From Guillardia theta CCMP2712 (taxonomy: Eukaryota; Cryptophyceae; Pyrenomonadales; Geminigeraceae), in contig NW_005434593.1 of the NCBI RefSeq assembly GCF_000315625.1, forward strand, positions 236,346 through 300,345: a stretch of 64,000 bases of DNA. The letters run 5' to 3'. Made by a program: the position numbers and the translations under genes. Position 1 is the stretch's first letter. Every line of letters begins with the position of its first letter. The notes beneath the pieces are model-generated. The model did no database searches, was not told the DNA's origin, and worked only from the letters and a program-made list of their open reading frames with translations. Of the stretch, positions 1 to 11,718 are shown piece by piece.

Positions 1-189
1 CCCAGGGATTGTTGGAGTACAAAACTCCTTTCCTTCCTCCTCCTTCGCTCTGACTCCTCTACCTCTCTCCTCCTCCTCCTCCTCCCTCCCTCCCTTCCTC
101 TCCTGACTCCTTTCCCTCGCCTCCCCAGTCCCATCATCCTCGTCCCTGTTTCCTCATCCTCGTTTCCCTCCCTCCTCATTCTTCACCTC

Positions 190-420
190 CTCCCTTCCCC
201 TCACTCCCTCATCTCATCTCCTCTCCTCTCCTACCCTCCTCTCTCCCTTCCTTTTTCCTCCTGTCCTCTCCTCCCCTCCCCTCCCCTCCCCTCCCCTCCC
301 CTCCCCTCCCCTCTCCTCCCCTCCCCTCCCCTCTCCCCTTTCTTCCCCATTTCTCACCTCGGTAACAAGCCAGAGGGCGACGCGCTCGTCTTGTTGCCCT
401 GCGAAGTTCCTGTGGCAAAA
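190..420. repeat. Pyrimidine-rich low-complexity tract
   Basis: The + strand is almost pure C/T, with runs of CTCCC and CCCCT between about 265 and 340. No coding region is supported. The first 190 bases are also pyrimidine-rich and show no recognisable gene. Confidence 0.8.
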
Positions 421-423
421 GCA

Positions 424-472
424 TGAGGCGAGGACGAGGACGAGGACAAGGACAAGGACAAGGACAAGGACA

Positions 473-563
<91 letters not shown>

Positions 564-565
564 TA
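424..565. repeat. GGACGA/GGACAA hexanucleotide array
   Basis: A tandem hexanucleotide repeat (GGACGA with a central GGACAA variant block) runs for about 140 bases. It lies downstream of the 3' end of the minus-strand coiled-coil gene and may be in its 3' region or a late intron. Confidence 0.9.
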
Positions 566-684
566 GATGGCAGATAGTTCGAGTGCGGCGGAGGAGAGGT
601 GAGTGTTGGAGCTCTACCTGGACGAGAACCGGCGCTGGGAAGGCTCAGCTTCTTAGCTGGATAAGAGTTAAGTCGGGGGCGGGG

Positions 685-687
685 GGG

Positions 688-754
<67 letters not shown>

Positions 755-795
755 GGTGGTGGTGGAGAAGGAGGAGGAGCAGCAGCAGCAGCAGC
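685..795. repeat. AGGAGC hexanucleotide array plus GTG and AGC runs
   Basis: About 11 copies of AGGAGC are followed by GTG and AGC triplet runs. If the proposed donor at 828 is used, this repeat is intronic to the minus-strand coiled-coil gene; otherwise it would encode Cys/Ser repeats, which looks artefactual. Confidence 0.85.
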
Positions 796-828
796 GCCGG
801 GGCGGGGAGGGAGGTGTTATAAACTCAC

Positions 829-1060
829 ATGAAATCACTGGGTTGAGAATGGCTTTCTCGTCGATTGCCTGAAATAAATTAACAAGACCAGAACAGAAAA
901 GCCGAAGAGGAGAGAGAAAAGTGAAGAGCAAGGGAGAGGATGGAGACGAGAAGAAGACAAAGGGAAGAGGAGGAGGAAGAGGACGACGACGACGACGACG
1001 AGGTGCAGGATCAGGAGAAGCAGCAGCAGCAGCAGCACGAGCAGCACGAGCAGCACGAGC

Positions 1061-1106
<46 letters not shown>

Positions 1107-4100
1107 GCAGCAGCAGCAGCAGGATATTGACCTGAGTCTCATGTAGTACGCTTGAGATGACATCTGAGCCGGGGAGGACAGCACCGCTGAGAGGTCGACG
1201 AGACTTGATCCTCCCGCTCACAGGACGAGCAACGGGGGCAGACTGGGGGCGGAACGAGGAGGAGGAGCCGAGGGTGGGAGGAGGAGGGGGCAGAGCAGAA
1301 CCAGTGTGAGCAGAGGACTGCGCCCTGCTCTGCTTGACGTCCTCGGGGAGGTCAAGGCCAGCTGCTGTCATCGCCTCCATCAGCCGCTCGTTCTCCTCCA
1401 CGGACTTTTGAAGGGAGGCTGAGCATTCTATGAAGCGCCGCTTCCAGTAGGACAGAACGCTCTGCTTGTCGTCGACGGACTCGAAGTACTCCTCCCACCT
1501 GAAGTCGTTTCTCAGCTCGTCGAGCTTCTGGAAGGCCTCCAGCTTGAGCCTCTGTTCCTGCTGCAGCTGCTTTCTCAGCTTCTCCACCTCCTTCTTGCTG
1601 TTCGCGTCCAGCATGGCGCGATGCCGCGCGATGTCCGTGGGGTCATGGGCGTGAAGGGTCTTGAGTTCCGCCTCCTTCCTCTCGATGTCCAGCAGCAGCT
1701 TGTCAACGTCGTGGCCTGACCATTTCTCGTACTTCTTGACCTTTGCCTGATGTGGAGCTTGTCAGAAGAGCGAGCGAGCAAGAGAACGAGGGAGGGAGGA
1801 AGCGGGCGAGGGAGCAAGCGTGGGGGAAGGAAACACAGGCAGGCAGGAAGGCAGGAAGGAAGGAGGAGAGTGAAGAAGTCGCGAGCACCTCGAGGTCCGC
1901 CAGCTGCTGGCTCTTGGCCACCTTCCACGTCAGCAGCGACTGCTTGTTCCTGTTGGCAAGGTCCAGCTCCTTTCTCAGCTTGTCCCTCTCGGCCTCCGCG
2001 GCCGCCAGCGCCAGGTTAGTCTCCTGCAGCCTAGTCTGCATGACCTCCATCTGCTTCTGCGTCTCCGCCTTGTCCTGGTAGAGCTCCCGGGATGCCTCGA
2101 GCTTCTCAGTCTGCATCACCTGGAGGCGCTTGTCGTAGCTCATGCGGATGCTGAGGTCCTTGACCGAGTTCATGGTCCTGACCTTGAGGAGGGCTCGCTT
2201 CAACTCCGAGTTCTCGATCGTCAGGTCCTCGATCGTGTCCTCCGTATGCGCCATCTTCAGCGTCATCCTCTTCAGCTCGATCGGAGCTGAGCCGGTCTTA
2301 GCGAACTTAATCATGGCCTCCTTCTTGATGTCGTGGAGATTTGACTTCATGTCCTGCTGCAAGCTCTCCCTGTACTCCTTGAACTGCGACCGCACCATGG
2401 TCAGCTGAGTCCCGAGGTCCTTCACCAAGTCCTCGAACTCGATCTTCAGCCTGTCCCTCACGCTCTTCTCCATCTCCGCCAGGTTCTTGTTCGACTCCTC
2501 CAACTTTCTCTCCAGCGTGTCGATCTTGAACAGCAGCGAGTAGCACTGGTCCTTCACCGCAACGTCGATCCTCCTCGCCATGCTCTGCTGCTCCCGCTCC
2601 CGCAGCGCCTCCTTGTACTGCATGTTCCGCTCCTGCAAGTACAGCAGGTGCTTCAGGTTCACGTTCTCCATCTCGATGCTCCTCACTGCCTCCTGCGTTC
2701 TCGTCTCGTTCCATGCGCGGAGGCGGCTAGCGAGCACATCAATGAGTTGGTAGAAGTTCTCCTTGCTCAACACCAGCACCATCCTTCCTCCTTTCGTGGT
2801 CTCCTTCTCCTCCCGCGCGCACGAGCGCACAGCCTTGAGGAACTCCACGAGCATCTCCACCTTCCCCTGCTCCTCCCTCGCCTCCACCACAGTCTGCGGC
2901 TCCCGCACGCTCTCCTTCCTCCCCGTCCCCTTCTGCGGTCCAGCAAGCGCCATCTCGTCGATAGCTGATGTAGCAGCGGCATGGCGCCTCATTGCCGCTG
3001 CCGTCTCCTGGCTCAGGAAGAACTTGCAACACTCGTCGTGGAGGATCCGGACGAGAAAGATCCTTTGCGACAGCTCCGTACTCAGCAACTCTGCATCCAT
3101 CATGGCCTTCTCAGCAACCTTCGCCTTGGCACTGCTGGTGTTCGAGTCCCCCGAGATCAGAACCGCCGCCTGATGGTCCGCCTGCGTCTTCTCTGCCCTG
3201 ACCTTGGCCAGCGCCAGTCGCTTCAGCACCCTTTCCTCGTACACCTTCATCCACTCCTTGAGCTCAGTCGGGTCCCGAGGCTCCTGGATTTTCAGGTACA
3301 GCCTGCTGAGTTCATCCCGCATCCTGTTGAGCTCCAGCGTCGTCCTCACTACCTCGTTCTGCACCTGCACGGCCTGCAGGGGAGCTGTCGCTAGAAAGAT
3401 TCCTCGCTGCTGCATCGTGTCGAGGAGAGTACCTTCTATCTTTTCCCACTCCAACTTGAGCATCGTCCTCTCGCTCTCCGGGAGTGACGTCAAAGGCAGG
3501 CCGACCTCGCAGTAAGGCTCGGGGATGGGAGAGTAGAGGAAGGGGCCCTTGTCTATCCTGGCAGAGGAGAAGGAAAGTTCTCCACCGTGCGGGAAGGAGA
3601 TGGGGAACGAAGCGGGAGGAGGATGTAGGGGGTATTCCATCTCGTGCATCGCGGTCTTGACCACCGGCACATGTTGGACGAGCTCTGGATCAGCAAGGAG
3701 CTTGTGCTGGAGGCCTTGCAGGGAGAGGAGGTACTTGCCCAGCAGCAACTCCTGCATCATGTTGAGGAAGGATGCCACGTCGAAGACTCTAGAGCTGTCG
3801 GGCAGACCGTCGATGTTGGACTTGACCTGTCCCAGGAACGCCTGTACCTTCTCGTACCCAACCACTGAGTCCCTCGTGCTCACCAGCGGCACAGGCAGGG
3901 CGCGAGCGTACGCCGACATGATGGTGAAGAGGTTGTGAAGGGCCCAGAGGCAGTGGAGGTAGGAGGAGAGAGTCCTTGGCTCCTTCGGGAGCTCGTCCAG
4001 CACCTCGATGGGGTGGGGGATCCGCCACAGGCTGACCAGGCTGAGGTCGCTGGCGAAGATGGACATATCTTTGCCGCTCTCATCCGCCACCTCCAGCGGC

Positions 4101-7100
4101 CGGGCCTGCGTGATGGTAGAGGCCTGGGGGTCCACGCTCTGACTGAAGAGGAGGCGGGGCTTCGGGAGGCGGATCGCCTGGCGGTAGAGCATGTCGGCGA
4201 CACGGGAGATGAGGGGCTTGACAGAAAAGACTTCGAGGTCGGAGAGGAGGGCCTTGAGGTACTCGTCGAGGAGCTCATACTTGAGGGCCCGGACCTGGTT
4301 CTTGGCATTGGGGCCCGAGGAGGGAATGGAGGCAGACTTGTGGTTGAACTTGTCAAGGATGTTCTCCCTCCTATGAATCTTGAGCTCCCTGACCTGCAGG
4401 AAGTGATCGCTGATCTTGTTCACCTCCTCCTGCTGGAACTTCTTCACCTCCTGCGCAATCTTCGCGTTCCTCTCCGCTATCTCCGCCGCATCCTGCTTCT
4501 TCTTCGCTGTGGGAGCGTTCAGAGGCACAAACCCCTTGTGCCCTCCCCCTGCTGAGAAGGAGATGGAGGAGGAGGAGCCGGTAAGCGCGTCCTCCTTCAG
4601 TATCACTGACTCCATGCACCGATCCAGGCATGTCTGGTTGTACTCGATCGCCACCACGAGTGTTCCCAGCTCCAGAGCCTGGAAGCGGAGGGCCTGGCGG
4701 AGGGCGAAGACCCCCCCAAGGTTCAAGATTTCCTTGATCCCGTCATAAGTCTGGAAGTCGAACATGGCCAGTGACGTGTCAAACTCAGCGATGGCCAGGT
4801 GGGTCACCGAGTCAGCCCCCATGCTCGAGACCTCGTCGGGCGGCGCTCGCATCCTCGAGCCGCCGGAGACGTCGGAGGGATGGGCGAAATCGAGAGGAGC
4901 AGGCTGCCGTCCCACGTCCTTCCCGTAGGTCTCAGCCTGCATCCTGTAGGAGAGCTGAAGGATGTCAGTCTCGTACGAGTAGTCGAGCAGCTTCTTCCTC
5001 AGGATGACCGCCTCGATGGCGTCCATCTGAACCTGAAGTAGAGCATTCTCGTGTATGTCCTCCTCGAAGAGCAGCGTCTCCTCTGACGCAACAGGTCGTT
5101 TCGGGTCCGACTTCTTCGCTTGCTCCTGCTTCTTCGCTGAGCTCTCGTAATCCTTCCTCCTTGTCATCGCGACGTCGTCAATGATCTCCTCCACAGCAAA
5201 CGGGTCATCGATCACAAAGCTATTTGCATACGGCCTGCTCCCTGTGCCCGCCGCCTTCTTCCGTATCTCTTCGGCGAGGTCCTCCTCCTCAAGCAGCAGC
5301 CTCCACTCTATGAGCCCCTGCTGCAGGATTGCCGTCCTCATCGCTGCTGTGCTCGATCCAGGCTTGAGCTTGTGCACGAAGACCATCTCGTTCAGCACGG
5401 CGTTGAGGAGGTCGTTGAAGCCGAGCAGATTGTCAAGACTGTGATAGACGTCGAGGATCCCAACCCCGTAGCTTCCGGGTGTGGGGTAGACCAAGTCAAT
5501 CTCGCAGAGCAGGTGCTCATGGGTGACAGGCTGGAAGAGCTCGGGGGGGAACCCCAGCATCTTGTCCTTGGGGCGGGTAGAGTTCCGAGCAGCGATGGTG
5601 TTGCGATACAACCTCTCCTCCCCCATCTGCGCTATCATCATCTCCCGCAAGAGGGAGGCCTCCATCTGCACAGCGACGGTCTCGTTGGAGTACGACTCTA
5701 CCATGTACGGCACGTCAAGGTCCAGCAGGGGCCGGCGGGCCATCACGTCCATGATAGTCTGCGCCATCCTTGCCTGACTGTCCTTGTCCACACAGTGCTC
5801 GTACGACTCCAGGTAGACGTCCACCACGAGCTTCAGGCTCTCGTAGTAAGTCGCCTCGCTCTGGTACAGGTCCTCAAGGAGCGAGACACGGTCTGGGACT
5901 CCCTTCTCCTTGAACTTGGTCTCGAACAGCTTCAGGTAGTGCTGCCCGATCCTGATCATCCGATCTTGGACTATCTTCAGGTCTTCTACGACGACATCGT
6001 ACAGGATCTGCGTGCCGGTAGCATCTCTGACCCTCACAATGTCCTCTGAGTCGACCGAGTACGAGTCGTCCCGACTCTGGACGGACTCGTACGTCATCAC
6101 CTCCTCCACAGACTTCACCGACAGGTTCGGGTCAGATTTGAGCGATTCATGTCGCTTGGCAGAGAAGCTGTCAGCCTGGTGTGAAGCATGATCCAGCGAG
6201 ATGGAGGATTCCTTGGTCAGCTCTTCATGCATCGTCCGGTCGGACATCTCCGACCTCACCGAGGGCTCTGACTTCTTCGACGACAGGGGGAACGCGAAAC
6301 CGAAGGCATCGAGGCACAACCTCCTCTCCACAGACCGGAAGTAGTTCAGCACTCCCGTCAGCCTCCTCCGCGCTTGCCTAATCTGCAGCAACCGCATCTG
6401 GTATAGGGGAGCAAGGCGCTCGGCTGGCAGGCCTTGGTTCCCTGACGTTGCAGTCGCCTTCACACCTCCCATCAGCGCCTTGCCAGTACCCAGCTCGGAG
6501 TCAGCTTGCGCGAACGCACGGTCCATATGGGTCATGATCTGCTCCGAGAGCCGCTTCTCTACAACCTCCAGGTCGCCCTCCAGCACGGCCTCCGCCTCCG
6601 CTCGCAGCAGGTGGTCCAGGTCAGTCTCGCGCATGCTCATGAGGTATGCCTCCTGCTCCTTCTGCATGGTGCCGACCACAGGCTTCAACGGCATCTGCTT
6701 CCTCCATCCCGCCGGTTTCATGAAAGTCGTTTCGATCTGAGCCTTGTCCACGCCCGAGATCAGCCCTCCCGTCTTGCCCCGCTGCAAATCGTCCGCCTCC
6801 CCGAAGCTCGGCACAGGCATGTACTTGCCTACGAGCGTCGTATCGTAGGGAGGGAAGGTGAAGTCAGCCGTCTGGATGACGTGCAACTTCGAAAGGAGAG
6901 TCTTCATGGTGTAAGAGAACTGCTGCGCGTTCTCAGTGTCGAGCTCGGCGTAGGCCTTCAGATGGACTTTGAGGTTGTTGAGAAGGGAGGTCAGCCTTTC
7001 GACATTGGTGACCATGGTAGGGACACGAACTCTGCCGGACCCAGCACCCAACGAGCTGCTCGCCTGCTGGAGCTGAAGGTGGTCAGCCACGTCGGAGGAG

Positions 7101-8209
7101 CCGGACCCGTTTGACAGGAGCGACTTGGACTTGCGCAGGAGATTGTAGCGCTGGGAGTAGACCAGCCATTGAAACTTGGCAAAGAACCTTGATACCTTCT
7201 TGTGGAGTCTGACTTCGCTGACCATCCACCTGAGGAACATCTGCAGGGCTGACTTCTCCAGCGGCATCGTCACTGCCAGCTGGACTTCAGCATCGTCCAG
7301 TCGCGGGGCATTCTTGGACTTTGACATGGCTTCCAGGCTTGCAAGGGACTGCGGGTCAGTCTTAGAAGCAGCGATCGCTCTCAGTGCCACGGGGAGCTTT
7401 TGATTCATCTTCAACATGTCTTCCTTCAATACCGCATACTCATCATCCAGTGCCTCCAGCCGACCACGGAGCAGCTCCGAGACTTTGTCGAGCATTTCTG
7501 AATTCCTACAGTGGTTGGCAACTCGGCGCAGGTAAGCATACTTCCTCCTTGCGATCCTCTGGCAGTGGTCGGAACAGAACTTCATCAGCATCGGCCCCAT
7601 CACCTCGACCGTGTTCATCCTCTCCTTGAGGCGCTTGAGATCTTGCTCGAGGAGCTGCTGGGCATGGGAGCACTCGTGCGGCTTCTGCGATCCACTCTTG
7701 TGTCAGTTGGCTAGCATGACGAGCACGAGACAAGAGGTGAACATGAGCACTCACAGGAAGCGTTGAGTGAGCTTGAGTCCACTGCAACCTCTTCTTGCGG
7801 AGTTCCAGGATGTCCACGACTTGGTGATGCTCGGGCAGGTGAAACCTGGACGACAGCTGATTTGGAACCGACCAGTACTCGATCCGTTTCTGCCTGAGCT
7901 CTTTCAGCTCCTTGTCCATCTGGAAGCACAAGAAGGATCAGTCCTTGTCATACAGCAGAGGATTCGTAAGAGATGTATGTGAGAGGAGCTATGTGAGAGG
8001 AGGCGAGTGAGAGCGGATGAGACTTGGTCTCCCACCTGCTCCAGCTGAAGCTCCATGATCCTCTGCTCTGCGGTGATTCTGGAATCAGCCATGTCCGCGA
8101 AGACATCGCTGTTCGGATGCTTGACGTGCAGTTTGAGGAGGAGCCTGCTTAGATCATCGTCCTGGCCTTCTTCATTCTTTCTGGGAGTTGCCATGACGAC
8201 TTCGTTCAC
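829..8209 (-). CDS. Giant coiled-coil protein, about 2,250 residues, 3' end unresolved
   Basis: Seen: exon 1 (8209-8036), exon 2 (7919-7755), a large exon from about 7696 (or 7684) to 1889, an exon 1746-1132 and probably a 40-nt exon 868-829; all junctions are GT-AG and in phase. The protein is hydrophilic, rich in Glu/Lys/Arg, with long heptad-like coiled coil in its last third and scattered helical blocks before it. No transmembrane segment or catalytic motif was found. Two Met codons (8209 and 8191) could serve as start; the first is used. The C-terminus runs into hexanucleotide repeats, so the stop is not placed. Inference: the size and the mix of helical and coiled-coil blocks resemble large axonemal/ciliary proteins (for example DUF4549/CCDC162-like), but I cannot confirm a family. 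The existence of the gene is firm; the function is not. Confidence 0.85.
960..1128. repeat. GAC, CAG and GCACGA repeats
   Basis: GAC triplets, CAG triplets and an ACGAGC-type hexanucleotide run follow one another. On the minus strand all frames give Leu/Val-rich nonsense. A GT donor at 1131/1130 just before the repeats and a TTTATTTCAG acceptor at 869 suggest that this block is an intron of the coiled-coil gene. Confidence 0.85.
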
Positions 8210-9227
8210 TGAATTTGGGTGAGTTATTCCGCCGACGGCATCTACCAGGTAGCACGTGTGAGACTTTGAAGGACAGGTTTCCTCTATGGCGATCTTTGAG
8301 GTCCTTGACCTCGAGTGTCATCGGCTGTACTGACGTTCATCCTTCCATCGTATCCTCTCTGCTCTACTGGATCCTACACAAGCGCTCCAACAATACTCAT
8401 GGTATGTCCTCTCAAATCATGTCCATCTCCTGTTCTCGTAGTCCTCCTACTCAAAATCATCATCATGTCCTCCTTCTCATCCTCCCCTTCACTCCCTCTC
8501 CTCCTCTCCTCTCTCTCCTCCTGCCCCTCCGCTCTCCTCCTCTCCCCCTCGTCTCTCCCTCTAACCGCCATTGCTCGGTTGCCTAGGAACTTCAAAAGGA
8601 ACTGCTAAGGAAAGTAGGACTGTATTTGCTGCCCCCGAAATCTTTTACCACCCCCGGAGAAATACATCCCATTTTGATAGCATACCCCTACTCTTCAACT
8701 ACATACCCCCTTCATATCCTAAAAGTACCCACATGAGTACAGTGCGTACAGTAACACTACCGGTATTGATACTACCCCTACCCGCAACAAATATACTCCT
8801 TGTTTACTACCCCCACCCTTCGTAATTTGAATCTTTTAAGGGGTCCAACATGGGGCGTTGTAACTGGAATGAGGGGGATGAGTTAAATCTTCGGAGACGA
8901 GGGGGGACGAGGCGAAAAGCATTTCACGCCGTCGCAATGGTAATGCAGCAACCCATGAGCGAGGGAGGGGGAGGGGAGGACGGGGACGAGGACGAGGACG
9001 AGGACGAGGATCAGTAGAGTGATGAAGAGAAGGAGGATGAGGTGGGGGAGGAGGAAGAGAGGAATGGGAAGGAAGTCGAGGACAATGTGAGGAAAACAAC
9101 ATTACGATGTGTTTTGGGTGACGTTGGCTCGAATCCCTGAGATAGAACTTTTGACGTGGGCTGAAATATGTACTCCATCGACGTTATTCTGCTTCTACAT
9201 GTTATGCGCGGGGATTCACGGGCGAGC
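8210..9227. other. Divergent intergenic region with a TACCCC tract (8636-8825)
   Basis: It separates the minus-strand coiled-coil gene from the plus-strand RhoGEF gene. 8460-8570 is CT-rich. 8636-8825 carries many separated copies of TACCCC, CACCCC and TACCCCC on the + strand. 8960-9070 has GGACGA and GGA repeats. No coding region is supported. Confidence 0.7.
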
Positions 9228-11554
9228 ATGTCTGACTTTGAGATGAAGGCGGTGTGGAAGAGGTACCGTACGGATGACACAGGGATGACTTACTACCACA
9301 ACGAGAGGACAGACGAGACTGTTTGGGAGGTGCCTGAAGGGGAGGAAGTGATCGACGGTGAAGGTAACTTCCTGCATGCTTGACGAGGGGACGAAGCTGA
9401 CTGACTGCGACTCGCAGTGGATGACGAGGGAGAGGAAGGCTCGCAGCCAGGCGGAGATCGGGGGGGAGAGCGCCCCTTCGGTGCGCGATACGACGAGGCC
9501 ATCCAAGTGCTGCAGGTAGATACCTTGAGACTGTTTCGATCCGACATCCACTGATCGTGCTTGGTCCCTTGTCTTGTTGTGTAGAAAGCAAAGCACTACG
9601 AGGATATGCATGAGATTGGCAAGGCGATTTCATGTTACAAGACCGCGGCAGACAAATTCTTAGTGCTGGCAGAAGCAGATTCGGAGGAGATCGGGAGCGC
9701 GTTGACGAAGCAGGTGGGGCACTACGCGCATCAGTGTCTAGAAAGCTGCAAGATGCTCTCGAAGAGCATGGACAAGGCCCACGTGAACCTCAAGTACGTC
9801 TTGAAGGAGATCTACACGTCGGAGAAGTCCTACTACGAGGACCTCTCGGCGTACGAGGGGACCTATCACTCCCAAGTGAAGGCAGACCTGGAGTCAGTCC
9901 GGCCCGTGATCACGCGCCTTGACGAAGACCTGGTGTTCGGGGAGCTGCCGCTGATCTTGCGGCACAGCCAAGGGTTTCAGTTTAACATGGACGAGTGCTT
10001 TCCGACGGAGCTCTTCGATTTCATAGTTGGGAAGGGGGACAACGCGCCGCTGAGCAAGGAGACTATGTGGCTGATCCTGGAGAAGATAGAGAAGAGCATG
10101 GCGGAGCTCCACTACTACTCCAAGTACGTGGAGAGGCTGGCGGAGGCGCAGGAGATCGTTCAGAAGTGGAGGAACGACGAGGAGTCTGGTTTCTTCAACT
10201 ACGAGAAGTCCCAGGAGAAGCCGCTCACCCACTACCTGATCCTCCCATTCCAGCGCATCACGAGGTACCCGTTGCTGTTCAGAAGGATCAAGGAAGACTG
10301 CCTGCCTTGCCTTGACACCAAGGCGATCCATACCATCAACTCCATCCTGTCCAAGGTGGAGGCAGCGGCAAAGATCGCCAACGACACGGTAGCGCGTGGT
10401 GAAGACTTGAAGAGGATTCAACTGATCCTTTCGAGCATGGACGTTCCTTTCGATTCTAGATGTGTGTGGCAGGGTCAAATGTTGGTTCTTCCCAGCGAGA
10501 TGTCAAATCAGACCGAGCACCACAAACTGGCGAGTGAACTCAAGTCCTTGTACACAAGAAATGTATATGTCTTCAGCGATGGGATGATTGTGGTAGAGCG
10601 GAAAGGGAAAACTCCTGTAAGTTCGAGTTGAGCGATGTGGATTACAGCTCAGGCCCATGTTCCCGCATCTTGGTTGACACCATTCCTCAGGCGGATTGTA
10701 ATGTGCACGTCAAGGACTTCAAGTCAGTGGAGAAAGTGAAATTTCACGGTGAAAGAGCTCTCGTCTCATGGAACCCCCAATATGCCTGACGATCCCCCGC
10801 GACAGGCTCAGCAGAGCTAGCGGTCAACTTGCACTTCAAGGATGGAACGATGGACCTGTTTCTGGCGACCTGCGCAGATCAGAAGATTGAGTTTCTTACC
10901 AAGCTGCACGTTACCGGTAACCCTTTCCCCCCTTCCCCCTGCCGTTTCTCTCACACCAGCGCCTCTCTGAGCAGATCTCTTGGGGAGCTTCAAGGACTCC
11001 AAGAGCGGCAAGAGCCACCAACAGATCTTGGACGAGGTAAGGAGTTCTGCCTGCTCCAGCGGAGCAGGCAGAACCGGTCCTGAACCCTGTTATCCTGACC
11101 CCTGTTACACAGATTTGGAGCTTGTACGATACGGACAATGACGGGCAAATCAACGAACAGGAGCTTGCAAAGGCCTTGAAAAGTACCTCGGACTCTATGG
11201 ACCCGGTCCTGATATCCAACATTTTCAGTGGTAGGAGGAGGAGGAGGAGGAGGGCGAGGAGGAGGAGAACGAGTAGGGGGAGGGTTTTGACTGTTGGTTC
11301 TCAACCTTCCTGCAGAGTTCGACAAGAACAAAGATGGAGCGATCTCGAGGGAGGAATTCATGACGGTGATGAGGACAAGGAGCGGACTAAGGAAGAGCAT
11401 GCCGTCGGGGAAGAGCGACGACGAGTCATCGTTCTGCGGCATCTCTGTCGTGATCATGGTGGTGATTGTGCTTGGGATCGGATTTTTCTTCTTCGTCTTC
11501 TCCTCAATCATCGATGGGCTCGTCGATAAGACTGACGCATCAATAGAACTATAA
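9228..11554 (+). CDS. Tail-anchored RhoGEF with WW, MIT-like, DH, PH and two EF-hands
   Basis: Exons: 9228-9363, 9418-9515, 9585-10748 (containing an apparent one-base frame break near 10608-10616), 10806-10916, 10975-11036, 11113-11230, 11316-11554; about 642 residues. Domains in order: WW (two Trp about 24 apart, central YYHN), a helical MIT-like segment (YDEAIQVLQ onward), DH/RhoGEF (EIYTSEKSYYEDL; core LPFQRITRYPLLF), PH strands (NVYVFSDGMIVVER, then FELSDVDY), EF-hand 1 (DTDNDGQINEQE), EF-hand 2 (DKNKDGAISREE) and a C-terminal hydrophobic helix (VVIMVVIVLGIGFFFFVF) followed by a short tail. Known: DH-PH modules activate Rho-family GTPases. Inferred: a calcium-sensitive GEF held on an internal membrane by a tail anchor. 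An upstream in-frame ATG at 9168 exists, but 9228 gives the cleaner N-terminus. Confidence 0.88.
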
Positions 11555-11639
11555 CAGTCTTCGAGAGAGAATCCTTTCCACGCTTACAAACGACAATCAG
11601 ATCTAACTCTGCATCGATTATCCTCTTCAGCATCCGGTT

Positions 11640-11718
11640 GTGCCTATACAGCACTCTCACTTCTGATCCTTCTCCTCCTCCTCCTCCTCCTCATCATCAT
11701 CATCATCATCATCATCAC
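11640..11718. repeat. CTC and CAT triplet repeats between convergent genes
   Basis: CTCCTC and then CATCAT runs occupy the 165-base gap between the stop of the RhoGEF gene (11554) and the stop of the PDZ gene (11719). The latter stop lies just beyond the repeat. Confidence 0.8.
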
